Assembly: GCA_028871815.1 (NCBI GenBank)
Contig: JAGWMJ010000009.1
Coordinates: 62,001-126,000 of the forward strand
Length of the DNA stretch: 64,000 nucleotides
From: Armatimonadota bacterium
GTDB taxonomy: Bacteria > Armatimonadota > Chthonomonadetes > Chthonomonadales > Chthonomonadaceae
Direction: 5' to 3'
Positions within the stretch are counted from its first letter, which is position 1. Each line of letters opens with the position of its first letter. Below the pieces are notes generated by a model. It searched no databases, was not told the DNA's origin, and was given only the letters and a program-made list of their open reading frames with translations. Of this stretch, positions 36,296-45,274 are shown piece after piece. A program made the translations under genes and the position numbers.

Positions 36296-36940
36296 TTGGA
36301 ACATCTGCTGGGCGCGCTGTCCAACTGGATCAAATCGGTGATCGCCACGGGCGGATACCCGGGCATCATTGCGCTGATGGCCATCGAAAGTGCGTGCGTG
36401 CCACTGCCGAGCGAGTTGATCATGCCGTTTGCCGGCGCGCTGACCGTAGCGGCCATTGCGGGAACACACGCACCGCTCAATCTGAACGCCGTTGCTTTTG
36501 CCGGCGCCTTCGGCTGCGCGATCGGCTCAGCCCTGGCCTGGGCGGTCGGAGCTACCGGCGGACGGGAAGCGGCGCTTACCTACGGTAAGTATCTCTTCGT
36601 TCGGCCCTCGGACATTGCCTCCGGTGAGCGCTGGTTCACCCGATGGGGATCGTCGGTGGTATTCGTAGCCCGGCTGTTACCCATTGTACGAACGTTTATC
36701 TCACTGCCGGCGGGCATTGTCCGGATGCCGTTCGTGCGGTTTATTGCACTATCGTTTCTCGGATCGCTGCCATGGTGCTACTTGCTGGCATGGCTGGGCA
36801 TTTTGTTTGCGCGCAACCTCGATGCCCTCAAGCCGTGGTTCCACCGCGCCGACGCGCTCATTATTGCTGCGGCAATAGCAGGCGCGGCCCTCTGGTACTG
36901 GCGGCATTCGCGGCGCTCCGGTGGCGACGCAAGCTTGTAA
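36296..36940 (+). CDS. DedA-family membrane protein
   Basis: A 214-residue inner-membrane protein. The hallmark is ESACVPLPSELIMPFAG (like ExxGxPLPxE of the family) with a second amphipathic half containing FVARLLPIVRTFISLPAGIVRMPFVRF, plus four to five membrane segments. DedA proteins act as lipid flippases or in proton-driven envelope homeostasis; the undecaprenyl-phosphate flippase role (UptA-like) is a family-level possibility. The TTG start is preceded by GGGAGA eight bases away. It converges with the S53 peptidase gene. Confidence 0.9.
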   Translation: MEHLLGALSNWIKSVIATGGYPGIIALMAIESACVPLPSELIMPFAGALTVAAIAGTHAPLNLNAVAFAGAFGCAIGSALAWAVGATGGREAALTYGKYLFVRPSDIASGERWFTRWGSSVVFVARLLPIVRTFISLPAGIVRMPFVRFIALSFLGSLPWCYLLAWLGILFARNLDALKPWFHRADALIIAAAIAGAALWYWRHSRRSGGDASL

Positions 36941-37026
36941 GCCAGTGAAAAGCCGGCGCGAGTTACAGCCCGTGCTCGGAGTCGGGCCGACCGGCGCCAT
37001 CAATCTCCGCCGCGTTTCAGCCGCGT

Positions 37027-39477
37027 TTAGTGCAGACCAACGATCTGCCACACCGGATGGTTGTTCGTGGTGATGGACCCACCGCCGATCTTCGTGACGC
37101 CCTGCATCAACCAGTAGGCCACATCGCCAGTGGTCTGGTTTTGCCAGATCAGGTCCGGATAACCATCGAGATTGAGGTCTTCCTGTCCGACCACGCGCCA
37201 CGCAGGGTCGTTTCCCGTGGCCACAACACCGGTCGATACGATATGGACGCCGTTCAACAGCCAGTAGACCACGTCGCCGGTCTGCGTGTTTTGCCACAAC
37301 AGGTCGGGATGGCCGTCGCCGTTCAAGTCTGGCGTACCGACAATGGTCCATGCGGAACTCACACCGGTGTAGAGCGTTCCACCGCCCGCATAGTGGGTAC
37401 CCACCATGTACCAGTACGCCACGGTGCCCGTCACGGAGTTAAGCCAGAGGATGTCCGGATGCCCGTCGCCGTTGAGGTCCGGCGTGCCAACTATTCGCCA
37501 GCCTGGCGAGTTGCCCGTTACGAGCGTTCCACTGGAGACGCGCTGTGCGCCGTTCATGATCCAGTAGACAACGTCGCCAGTTTGCGTGTTCTCCCACAAC
37601 AGGTCCGGCCGGCCGTTGCCGGTGAGATCCGGAGTGCCCACGATCTGCCACGCCGGCGAGACGCCGCTGGCGAGCGTGCCGCCACTCACTTTCTGCGCTC
37701 CTGCCATCAGCCAGTAGACAACATTGCCCGTCTGCGTGTTCTGGAAAAGCAGATCCATCTCACCATCATCGTTGAAATCGAACCCGTCGCTGACGATGGC
37801 GTGCATCAGGCCTGTAAAGTTGGCGCTGCCCCACCCGGTCACATAGTCCCATCCCGGCGTGCAAGTGAAGACACCGTTGTTGCCGGAAACTATATCGTGG
37901 AACTGATTGCGGGGCAGGGATGCCAGCTTATAGATCTCGGCATTCAGATTGCCGGGACGCAGTTTGCCGGCCTGGTTGATCAAGAGTTCAATGGATGCCC
38001 ACAACGGCGCAGAAGCGCTCGTGCCGCCAATCAGCTCCCACGAGCCGCCGGCGTAGATGCTGTAGCCCGGATTACCGGCAGTGGCCGCAACATCAGGAAC
38101 CTGGCGCATGCCATTGCTGTTTGCATTGTGCACACCGGGACCGGTTTGCCAGGCAGATTCGGGGAACAAAACCGAGAGGCCACCCGTGCTGCCTTGAACC
38201 GGGTTCGATCCGCCGGGCGGATTATAGGGCCAAGCGATCTCCGACTGCCAGTTACCACTGCCATCAAGACCCAGTTGTGTGCCACCGACGCCGGTAACCC
38301 ACTGGCTGGAGGAGGGCATACTCACGGTAACCGTACCGTTTGCGTCGGTTGCGCCGGAATCTCCACTCGCCGCGTAGAGTGCTTCACCCTGCGTGTACAT
38401 CTGGGCCAGTATCGTATTCCATGCGGCTGCCAGGCTCTGTTGTTGGTTCTGCGCCACAATGTCGGACTCGTTGATGCTCCAGCTTGTGCTGACGGCCGGC
38501 GGATTGTCCGCAGCCATGGCGTTAAACTCGTCCAGCAGGTTGTTCTCCGGGCCCTCGTACATCACCAGCGTGCAGTGCGGCGCCTGACCGACAATGACTT
38601 CGGTATCGAGCGCCGGTTCGGTGGCATCAATTAGCGTCGTCGGTCCCCCATCCACCATCACCTCCTGCAGCGTGTAACCTGAGATTCCGTATGTAGCGGT
38701 AAAGTGCGATAGGTCTGACGAATGCCACTGTGTAGGACTGTAGATTCCGATCTTGAACCCATCGCCGTTCAGCCCGGCGTTGTGCAGGCCGGCCACGTTG
38801 TAGATCCGGGACACGTCGGATGGCGCGAACCCACCCGGCGCCTGGAAGAACAAAAACGGTGACAATGCCGGCTGGAGCTTTCCGTGCTGCGCCATTGGCA
38901 CAAGCAGGTTGTCCAGCCCGAAAACGTTCTTGATTGCGGCGGCGGCGGACGTCGGCACTTGCGGCGTAGCAGATGGCCCGTAAACCATCGGCACAGTGTT
39001 AGCGGCACGATCGGTCGTCGGGCGCTGGTACCGGCGAATGGCAACATGAAACGCCGCCTGAGCCGCCGCCACGGTGGCATCGGCTGAAACGAAGAGGTGA
39101 TTGGGCCAGACATGGATCCTGCTAAAGGCGGCGCCGGCGGCGAACCGGGTTACCGCTCCGATCGCAGCGGCTGTAGCGCCGAACTTCGCGCCAAACTGGT
39201 CCGGCGTTAGCCACTTGTGGTAGAGCGGCGACGCAGGGTCTTGCTGACCGCGCGCATAAGCGGCAATCTGTGCGGCGCCGGCTCCGTTCAATTGGAAGGT
39301 GATGTGCAGCACATGCGTTGGCGCAAAGGCGGGCGCAGGAACGGCTGTGTACGATGCCGGCAGCGGTCGGCTACCATCAACTGTCGAATAGCGAGCAGCT
39401 GTCTGCGCGATTGAGATGGCCGGCGCCAGCATAAGCGGCGCTGCCGCAACGAAACCAAAGATACGTCGAGGGTTCAA
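37027..39477 (-). CDS. Secreted S53 (sedolisin/kumamolisin) peptidase with five C-terminal repeats
   Basis: A serine-carboxyl peptidase of 816 residues. It has a signal peptide (FGFVAAAPLMLAPAISIAQ), an activation propeptide (LHITFQLNGAGAAQIAAYA... YHKWLTPDQFGAKFG), and a catalytic domain with the Glu/Asp pair in TEPALDTEVIVGQAP, the oxyanion Asp in AASGDSGATDA, the Ser in GGTSASAPLWAS, and a Ca2+-site-like FHDIVSGNNG...WDYVTGWG. The tail has five 50-residue FG-GAP/VCBS-like repeats of the type IVGTPDLNGDGHPDLLW. TTG at 39477 is chosen because AGGAGGT lies six bases upstream. The ATG at 39495 places that motif inside the gene. It acts outside the cell, probably on proteins at acidic pH. Confidence 0.9.
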   Translation of the reverse strand: MNPRRIFGFVAAAPLMLAPAISIAQTAARYSTVDGSRPLPASYTAVPAPAFAPTHVLHITFQLNGAGAAQIAAYARGQQDPASPLYHKWLTPDQFGAKFGATAAAIGAVTRFAAGAAFSRIHVWPNHLFVSADATVAAAQAAFHVAIRRYQRPTTDRAANTVPMVYGPSATPQVPTSAAAAIKNVFGLDNLLVPMAQHGKLQPALSPFLFFQAPGGFAPSDVSRIYNVAGLHNAGLNGDGFKIGIYSPTQWHSSDLSHFTATYGISGYTLQEVMVDGGPTTLIDATEPALDTEVIVGQAPHCTLVMYEGPENNLLDEFNAMAADNPPAVSTSWSINESDIVAQNQQQSLAAAWNTILAQMYTQGEALYAASGDSGATDANGTVTVSMPSSSQWVTGVGGTQLGLDGSGNWQSEIAWPYNPPGGSNPVQGSTGGLSVLFPESAWQTGPGVHNANSNGMRQVPDVAATAGNPGYSIYAGGSWELIGGTSASAPLWASIELLINQAGKLRPGNLNAEIYKLASLPRNQFHDIVSGNNGVFTCTPGWDYVTGWGSANFTGLMHAIVSDGFDFNDDGEMDLLFQNTQTGNVVYWLMAGAQKVSGGTLASGVSPAWQIVGTPDLTGNGRPDLLWENTQTGDVVYWIMNGAQRVSSGTLVTGNSPGWRIVGTPDLNGDGHPDILWLNSVTGTVAYWYMVGTHYAGGGTLYTGVSSAWTIVGTPDLNGDGHPDLLWQNTQTGDVVYWLLNGVHIVSTGVVATGNDPAWRVVGQEDLNLDGYPDLIWQNQTTGDVAYWLMQGVTKIGGGSITTNNHPVWQIVGLH
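37045..37795 (-). repeat. Five tandem 150-base repeats encoding FG-GAP-like units
   Basis: Repeat boundaries run every 150 bases (37045, 37195, 37345, 37495, 37645). Each unit encodes the pattern xxVGTPDLNGDGxPDLLWxNTQTGDVVYW. The copies are close but not identical. The Asp-rich DxNxDGxxD loop is the calcium-binding part of VCBS/FG-GAP blades. Five units alone are fewer than a full seven-blade propeller. Confidence 0.85.
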
Positions 39478-39602
39478 CGAGACCTCCTGATTCATGGTGA
39501 ACGGCGCCGATGCAGCATCCCGCCGTGGGGGTGTGTCGGCGCCGATATCCGTTCGTAAGTTTGACAGAAATGCCCGCGGATTGTTCCGGGCTTACCGATA
39601 TT

Positions 39603-39643
39603 CACGCGATACGCCCCGGCGCTCTGCCGGGGCGTATCGCGTG
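39603..39643 (-). terminator. Perfect 18-base inverted repeat (strong hairpin)
   Basis: Arms 39603-39620 and 39626-39643 are exactly complementary over 18 bases with the loop GCTCT. It lies 41 bases after the stop of the FecR/DUF6600 gene on the minus strand and upstream of the peptidase gene. No T run follows, so it may be a hairpin-only terminator or a processing/insulator structure. Confidence 0.65.
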
Positions 39644-39683
39644 AGACGAACCAGTCACCTATCCGTGTATGCAGTTCGGGAAC

Positions 39684-42158
39684 TTACTTCCCATGCTTGC
39701 CGCCGCCATGTGAACCGCCGCCGCCCCTCGATCCGCCACCACCGCTGAAGTGAACCGGCGGTGCGTGATAGGTAGGCCGCGATGGCTGGTACCGTGGCTG
39801 CTGCGGGCGAAACTGCGGCTGCGACGGCCGGTACACCGGTGGCCTATACGACGGCTGTGAGGGCTGCCATACCGGCGGCCGGTATGAAGGCTGGGACGGC
39901 CGGTATACCGGCGGTCGGTACGCTGGCTGGGACGGTTGGTACCGCGGCACGAACGGATTGCTCCGATAGGTCGGCTGCTGCCGCCCGCTGCCCCCAAACG
40001 GCTGGCTCGGAGCCGTGCCGAAACCGCTTCTGCCGGTTCCGGCGTTTCCACCGGTAAACGGAGAGCGCGGCGCGCTGCCCGAGTGGCTGGACCAATCGGC
40101 AGGTGGACCGCCGAAGTGACCCTGCCACTGTGGCGGGCTATTGCGGCCCACGCTACCACCGGAGGAACCATTAAGGCCGAAGGCCGCCCGAGCACGCGCC
40201 ACACGATCTGCTACGCTGCCAGACTGCCCGCCGAACGATGGCGGCCGCGAGAACGAACCCGTCGAGCCGGAGCGGCCGGCGAAGCCGGGCGGTGCTACGG
40301 AAGTACCGGGTCGCGGCGCGGCAGGCTGCGACCGGAACGAACCGAACGGCGAAGGATTCTGGCCACCGCGCTGCGTCTGGCGAGGCGCGGAACCACCGAA
40401 GCCGAACGAACCCCTTCCACTTGCCGGGTTGCCAACGCGCCGCGGGGCCGTGGCAGGCTGCCCGAAGTTCGATCCAACAGAACCAGACCGACTACCGCGA
40501 ACGACGGGCGCCGCGAAGTTGGATGACCGGGAGGTACGGACCACCTTGACGGCGCCGGCAGCAGGAGCGAAGCTCCGCACGGCTTGCGGCAACCGGGCGC
40601 CGATCACCGGGCGGTTGAGCACCAGCGGGCCGGGACCAAAGCCGGGATTCGAGAATCCGCCGCCACCGTTGAAGCTGTCGCTTCCCGGCTGGACCGAGGA
40701 CGGACCCGAGAAAGGATTGCCGCTCGCACCCGGCGCCGGTATTTTGCCGCGCTGGAAGTAGCCGACGTCGCCCTTCGGAAGCCGTGTGAAGCTGCCGCCG
40801 CCGCGGAAGGAACTTGCAGTAGCGAACGTGGCCCCTGGAGCACGCAGCGCATTGCGCGGTACGAAGTTGACGCCGTGCATGAACACGGGATTTCCCGGCA
40901 GGTTCGAGCCGCCGCGGAATCCTGCATCCGTAACGCCACTGAAGCGACGCCGATTCAGGAAGCCGTTGTTCCATGGCGAGGGATTGCAGTAACCGCCGTA
41001 GCCCGGATAGTAGACGCCCGCGCCGCCGATCGAGAAGAACGCGCCCCAATCACCTCCACCGAAGCCGATGGAGAGGCTGACCGGGTAGCGCACCTCCCAC
41101 GGGCTGAGGGGAGCCCAGGCCACGCCGCCGTCGCATACGCTGAAGCCGACGACTGCTGGGGACCAGTACTGCGTTTCGGGTCCAGGGCACCATGCCCAGC
41201 CGTATGGCTCATCGATCCACGTTCCGTAGTGGTACGGAGCCCAGCCCCATGGCTCGTTGGATACCCACGTCCAACCGAACGGGTCGACCCACGCCCAGTG
41301 GCCATCGCTGTAGGGCCGCCAGTCGCGTCGTCCGACGCGCGGCACCCAGACATGACCCCACTGCGAGTCCTCCTGCCAAACCCCGTAGTCACCCAGGTTG
41401 CCGGCGACAAGCGCGACATCCGGCGGGAGATAGGAGTCACCCTGATTCGGAGCATACAACTGCTCATCGCGCTGAGCGTTCCAGGTATCGAAGGAGTCTT
41501 GCGCGGGAAGCGGTGAGACTTCAAACTGAGATGAAGCATCCTGGATGTATAGATACTGGCTGGCGTCTACCCACGAGGTGCCTTGCTGCCCTTGTACCTG
41601 GGCACGCCCGGAGTATACGGCGACGCCGACCGCCTGCCCGGCGTTCACACGAAATCCAACCGGACCATCGGCCTTCACGGAAGCCAGCGGCGAGTCGACC
41701 TGATAGATCGAGTGCTGGTGAGAAACATGAAGCTCTGCAGACCCATTCTGCAGACTAAGCTCCGTAAACTCGCCTTGCGAATCGGAGTAGAGCGTCTGCA
41801 GAGTGATTACGGCGCCGTTACCGAGCCGCAGTGCGGAGCCGTCGTCAAACTGGACTTCGGCGCGGGCCGAGCCGCTCACCCAAATCTGTGAGCCCTGCCG
41901 CAGCGGCTGGTTTATGGAAGCGTCGGACCACGACTGGCCGGCGTCGGGCCGCCACGACACCTGACCGTCGATCGCCGAGAACCGCGCGAGGCGTACGGGC
42001 CCCTGCGAGGTAGTATCCGACGCACCGATACTGGCATCGGTGCCGGCGGCGCTCGGGTCGTAGGCTGTTTGAGCAGAGACGGCGGTTGCGGAGAGAGAGG
42101 CCGCGCCCAGAAGCGCGGCGAGCAGACCAATTCGGCCAAATTGAACACGACGTTTCAT
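39684..42158 (-). CDS. FecR-domain/DUF6600 exported protein with low-complexity tail
   Basis: An 824-residue exported protein. It has a signal peptide (LLAALLGAASLSATAVSAQ), a FecR-like domain (about 45-190; VSWRPDAGQSWSDASINQPLRQGSQ, GSALRLGNGAVITLQTL), then DUF6600 with the Trp-rich motif DGHWAWVDPFGWTWV and PWGWAPYHYGTW. After about residue 400 it is Gly/Ser/Arg/Pro-rich, ending in repeats of YRPPVYRPSQPS-type and a GGGGS run. The ATG at 42158 has GGAGGT upstream; the longer frame to 42407 runs across tRNA-Lys and is rejected. DUF6600 proteins are envelope or surface proteins of unknown role. The tail suggests a cell-wall-spanning or surface-exposed spacer. Confidence 0.8.
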   Translation of the reverse strand: MKRRVQFGRIGLLAALLGAASLSATAVSAQTAYDPSAAGTDASIGASDTTSQGPVRLARFSAIDGQVSWRPDAGQSWSDASINQPLRQGSQIWVSGSARAEVQFDDGSALRLGNGAVITLQTLYSDSQGEFTELSLQNGSAELHVSHQHSIYQVDSPLASVKADGPVGFRVNAGQAVGVAVYSGRAQVQGQQGTSWVDASQYLYIQDASSQFEVSPLPAQDSFDTWNAQRDEQLYAPNQGDSYLPPDVALVAGNLGDYGVWQEDSQWGHVWVPRVGRRDWRPYSDGHWAWVDPFGWTWVSNEPWGWAPYHYGTWIDEPYGWAWCPGPETQYWSPAVVGFSVCDGGVAWAPLSPWEVRYPVSLSIGFGGGDWGAFFSIGGAGVYYPGYGGYCNPSPWNNGFLNRRRFSGVTDAGFRGGSNLPGNPVFMHGVNFVPRNALRAPGATFATASSFRGGGSFTRLPKGDVGYFQRGKIPAPGASGNPFSGPSSVQPGSDSFNGGGGFSNPGFGPGPLVLNRPVIGARLPQAVRSFAPAAGAVKVVRTSRSSNFAAPVVRGSRSGSVGSNFGQPATAPRRVGNPASGRGSFGFGGSAPRQTQRGGQNPSPFGSFRSQPAAPRPGTSVAPPGFAGRSGSTGSFSRPPSFGGQSGSVADRVARARAAFGLNGSSGGSVGRNSPPQWQGHFGGPPADWSSHSGSAPRSPFTGGNAGTGRSGFGTAPSQPFGGSGRQQPTYRSNPFVPRYQPSQPAYRPPVYRPSQPSYRPPVWQPSQPSYRPPVYRPSQPQFRPQQPRYQPSRPTYHAPPVHFSGGGGSRGGGGSHGGGKHGK

Positions 42159-42349
42159 GCCGTGACCTCCTCGGCAAGCCAGAACGTTTAGCGAGGGCGC
42201 TGGAGAGCGAGCGGGCTTGCTGCGCGGCTCCTGCATGGAACTACGGATTTCGGGGCGTCGTGTGACGCGGCGTATCTGAGAGTTTACTACGAATTTCAAG
42301 CCGGTCTTCGCGCCCAGTTGCCGATGGGCGACATCCCCGCGACGGAGTG

Positions 42350-42422
42350 TGAGAGCACTGGGACTCGAACCCAGGGCCCACGCCTTAAAAGGGCGTTGCT
42401 CTACCAACTGAGCTATGCTCTC
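42350..42422 (-). tRNA. tRNA-Lys (anticodon TTT)
   Basis: Acceptor GAGAGCA pairs with TGCTCTC, with discriminator A. The D arm is GCTC..GAGC, the anticodon stem ACGCC/GGCGT carries the loop CTTTTAA with anticodon TTT, and the T arm is CTGGG TTCGAGT CCCAG. The 3' CCA is not encoded. It sits downstream of purA on the same strand and has its own promoter. Confidence 0.97.
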
Positions 42423-42431
42423 AACGGGCCG

Positions 42432-42460
42432 ATGGTACCAGAACGCATGTCTGGTGTCAA
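42432..42460 (-). promoter_or_regulatory. Promoter of tRNA-Lys with a dyad in the spacer
   Basis: The minus strand reads TTGACA (42460-42455), 17 bases, and TACCAT (42437-42432), ten bases before the tRNA 5' end. The spacer carries the inverted repeat ACCAGA..TCTGGT (42437-42442 with 42450-42455). Confidence 0.65.
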
Positions 42461-42478
42461 CGACCGCGTATTGCCCGC

Positions 42479-43768
42479 TTACGCCAGCGGATCGCTCAGC
42501 GTGATCGTCTGGTCGCGAGACGGGCCGACAGAAACGGTTGCAACCGGCACACCCGTCAGTTCGGAGATACGGTGCACGAGTTTCCGGGCGCTCAGCGGAA
42601 GCTCCGAAAACCGCCGAACCTCCGTCACGGGCTCATCCCATCCCGGCAGCTCCTCATAGACGGGACGTATGCCATCCGCTTGGAGGATAGACGAGGATGC
42701 GCATTCTGTCACGGTTCCATCCGGAAGCACATACGACGTGCACAACTTCACCGGACCAAGGCCCGAGAATACATCGAGGTGTCCCAGCGCCAAACTGGCC
42801 AGGCCGTTGATACGCACCGCATACCGCAGTACCGGAACATCCAGCCAACCGCACTTTCGCGGTCGCCCGGTGGTGGTTCCGTACTCGTTGCCACGCGCGC
42901 GAATCGCGTCACCCGTCGCATCCTCGAGGATCGTTGGAAACGCCCCTTCGCCAACGCGTGTCGCATAGACCTTGGAAACGCCGACGACCGAATGGATGGA
43001 TGTTGGCCCGGCTCCGGTACCGATACATGCGCCGCCAGCTACGGTATGCGATGACGTGACGTAAGGATAGGTGCCGGAGTCGATATCGAGCAGGGTTCCC
43101 TGGGCGCCCTCGAAGAGCACCCCACCGCCGGCAACAGCCCGTGAAACCAGCACCGACGTATCGCACACGTGTGGTGCGAGCTCTCGCGCGGCCTCCGCGT
43201 ATTCCGTCACGATGTCGGCAGCCGAGATACGTGCGTCTGGATCCTGCGATGCGAGTTCCGCGTTCTTGACCTTCAATGCCGCTTCCGTGGCCACAAGGAA
43301 ACGGTCGGTTCGGATGAGGTCCGCCATGCGCACACCTAATCTCGCATACTTGTCGCGATAGGCTGGGCCAATTCCCCGGCCGGTGGTCCCGAGCTTGCCG
43401 GAGCCGCGGTTTAACTCCTCCAACGCATCCAGCCGCAGATGATACGGCATCACCACATGTGCTTCATCACTGATGAAGAGCCGATCCAATGACACACCGC
43501 GGTCCCGCAGATCGGCGATCTCGCGCGATAGGACGAGTGGATCGATGACTACTCCGGCAGCAATGATGCAGTCGACATGGGAGTGCAGAATCCCCGCCGG
43601 CATCAGGTGAAACTTCCAGGTGTCGCCGTTTGCGGTCACCGTGTGGCCCGCATTGGCGCCGCCTCCGTAGCGCACCACCATGCGCATGCGGCCGGCCAAC
43701 ATGTCCACAACCTTGCCCTTGGCCTCGTCGCCCCATTGGGCGCCGACAATCACAATGTTCTTATTCAT
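42479..43768 (-). CDS. purA: Adenylosuccinate synthetase
   Basis: Converts IMP, aspartate and GTP to adenylosuccinate on the way to AMP. The 429-residue protein begins with the active-site GAQWGDEAKGKVVDML loop, then RYGGGANAGHTV, TTGRGIGPAYRDKYARLGVR (IMP contacts), FEGAQGTLLDIDSGTYPYVTSS, TTTGRPRKCGWLD and the GTP-site region SVGPSRDQTI. Length is normal. GGAGGTTTCGC precedes the ATG. It stands upstream of tRNA-Lys and downstream of anmK with about 150 bases between. Confidence 0.97.
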   Translation of the reverse strand: MNKNIVIVGAQWGDEAKGKVVDMLAGRMRMVVRYGGGANAGHTVTANGDTWKFHLMPAGILHSHVDCIIAAGVVIDPLVLSREIADLRDRGVSLDRLFISDEAHVVMPYHLRLDALEELNRGSGKLGTTGRGIGPAYRDKYARLGVRMADLIRTDRFLVATEAALKVKNAELASQDPDARISAADIVTEYAEAARELAPHVCDTSVLVSRAVAGGGVLFEGAQGTLLDIDSGTYPYVTSSHTVAGGACIGTGAGPTSIHSVVGVSKVYATRVGEGAFPTILEDATGDAIRARGNEYGTTTGRPRKCGWLDVPVLRYAVRINGLASLALGHLDVFSGLGPVKLCTSYVLPDGTVTECASSSILQADGIRPVYEELPGWDEPVTEVRRFSELPLSARKLVHRISELTGVPVATVSVGPSRDQTITLSDPLA

Positions 43769-43920
43769 GCGAAACCTCCTCGTGCAGACGGTGGAGAACC
43801 GCCATAATCGGTCCTCCCTTTTCCCTCATCTGCAGTCCACAAGGGGATTCGGAGGCGCTGCACCATGCGAGCAGCAGTACGCAACTCGCCGAACCGCCAA
43901 AACCGTGCAGCAAGCTGCGA

Positions 43921-45180
43921 TTATGCCCCCAGCGGGGCCAGCTTGTCAACCAGGCGCCGCAGAGCCAGTCCGTCAGCCGGAGGTACCGAAAAAACGCCGC
44001 CGATGCTGCTGCTCGCAGCGCCGGTGACGCGTGGCAGAGCTGTCGGCAATCCACGCACGGCGCGCAGCCCCAGCATTGCAAAGGCCAGCGCCTCCTTAGC
44101 GTCACTGCTCACTCCGTATGCTTCGTGCGGCGACACCAGGGCGGGAGCCAGCGCCTGTTTCAGGCCATCCATCAGCGCGGGGTTGTGTACGCCTCCGCCA
44201 CATACGATCACTTCCGAAACCGGCACGGCCGTGACCACAAAACTTGCAAAAGCATCGGAAACCGCGCCTACCGTGATGGCCGCAGCAGTCGCCATCGTGT
44301 CGGCCGAAGAGAGGTGCCGTCGACCGCAAGCATCGAGAAACCTCTCGCACCAACAATTGCCAAAGAGCTCGCGACCCGTAGACTTCGGCGGAGCCTTCCT
44401 GAACCATGCCGCGTCCAGTTCGGCTGCGACGGTCTCCGCGTCCGCGCGTCCTGCCAGCGCCAGGTGTCCGTCCTTATCGCAACGCAACTCACCACTTGTA
44501 AATCGCTCCGCCAGCCAATCCAGCACCATGTTGGCGGGTCCGATGTCGAACGCGACGACCTCATCTACGTTCGCTCCAGCTGGAATTACCGTAACGTTGG
44601 CGATACCACCCAGGTTAAGCACCGCACGCGTACAGCTATCGGATGCGAACAGTTCGTAGTCCACAACCGGAGCCAGCGGAGCGCCCTGCCCTCCCAGAGC
44701 CACGTCGGCCGTACGAAAGTTGGATATAGCCGGCCTGCCGGTCCGAGCGGCAATTACGGCCGGCTCGCCAATCTGGAGCGTGCCGGCGGCAGTGTTGCCG
44801 GCGAATTCATGCGCCGTCGGCTGATGCCAGATCGTGTGCCCATGCGAGGCAATAAAATCGATGTCCGAAATCTCCAGGCCGGCCGCGTTCGCCACGGTAA
44901 ACGCCGCCTCAGCGAACTTTTCGCCGAGAACGACGCCAGCCAGGAGCGCCTCCGAAATCGGCGCCGCCGGTTGACAGAGGTTTAACAAAGCGCTCCGCAT
45001 CGCGGCTTCATACGGAAAGCACTCAAATGCGCGCACGTGCCACTCCACGCCGCGATCAAGAATAGCGAACGAAGCGGCGACGGCATCCACGCCGTCGCAA
45101 GAGGTTCCGGACATAAGGCCGATCGCCGTGCCGCGAATAGCCCTGCTTGAAGACCTGATCTGGTATCCCGCTCCCGGCAT
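43921..45180 (-). CDS. anmK: Anhydro-N-acetylmuramic acid kinase
   Basis: Phosphorylates and opens 1,6-anhydro-MurNAc in peptidoglycan recycling. The ASKHA-fold protein of 419 residues has IGLMSGTSCDGVDAV, IASHGHTIWHQP, GGQGAPLAPVVDYELF, LNLGGIANVTVIP, FDIGPANMVLDWL and CGGGVHNPALMDGL. The ATG at 45180 is preceded by GGAGGCGAGAAG; a Met eight codons earlier is less likely. It is divergent from the fmdB-like gene. Other recycling genes (murQ, nagZ) are absent from the window. Confidence 0.95.
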   Translation of the reverse strand: MPGAGYQIRSSSRAIRGTAIGLMSGTSCDGVDAVAASFAILDRGVEWHVRAFECFPYEAAMRSALLNLCQPAAPISEALLAGVVLGEKFAEAAFTVANAAGLEISDIDFIASHGHTIWHQPTAHEFAGNTAAGTLQIGEPAVIAARTGRPAISNFRTADVALGGQGAPLAPVVDYELFASDSCTRAVLNLGGIANVTVIPAGANVDEVVAFDIGPANMVLDWLAERFTSGELRCDKDGHLALAGRADAETVAAELDAAWFRKAPPKSTGRELFGNCWCERFLDACGRRHLSSADTMATAAAITVGAVSDAFASFVVTAVPVSEVIVCGGGVHNPALMDGLKQALAPALVSPHEAYGVSSDAKEALAFAMLGLRAVRGLPTALPRVTGAASSSIGGVFSVPPADGLALRRLVDKLAPLGA

Positions 45181-45274
45181 CTTCTCGCCTCCGACGCCAA
45201 CCAACAGCTATAATAGTGCCTGGCGGCCGTTTGGCTTCAACCCGAAACGGTGCGCGTCACGCTGAGGAGTCCAC

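Noticed and set aside
37030-38634. A 534-codon plus-strand frame opposite the S53 peptidase
   Set aside because: It is antisense to a gene with intact catalytic motifs; such long antisense frames arise from GC-rich codon bias and the repeats.
42159-42407. Extension of the FecR/DUF6600 gene to an upstream start at 42407
   Set aside because: It would cross the tRNA-Lys gene and has no ribosome site; the ATG at 42158 has GGAGGT in front and begins a signal peptide.
43630-44985. A 451-codon frame opposite purA and anmK
   Set aside because: It runs across two well-supported genes on the other strand and shows no protein-family signature.
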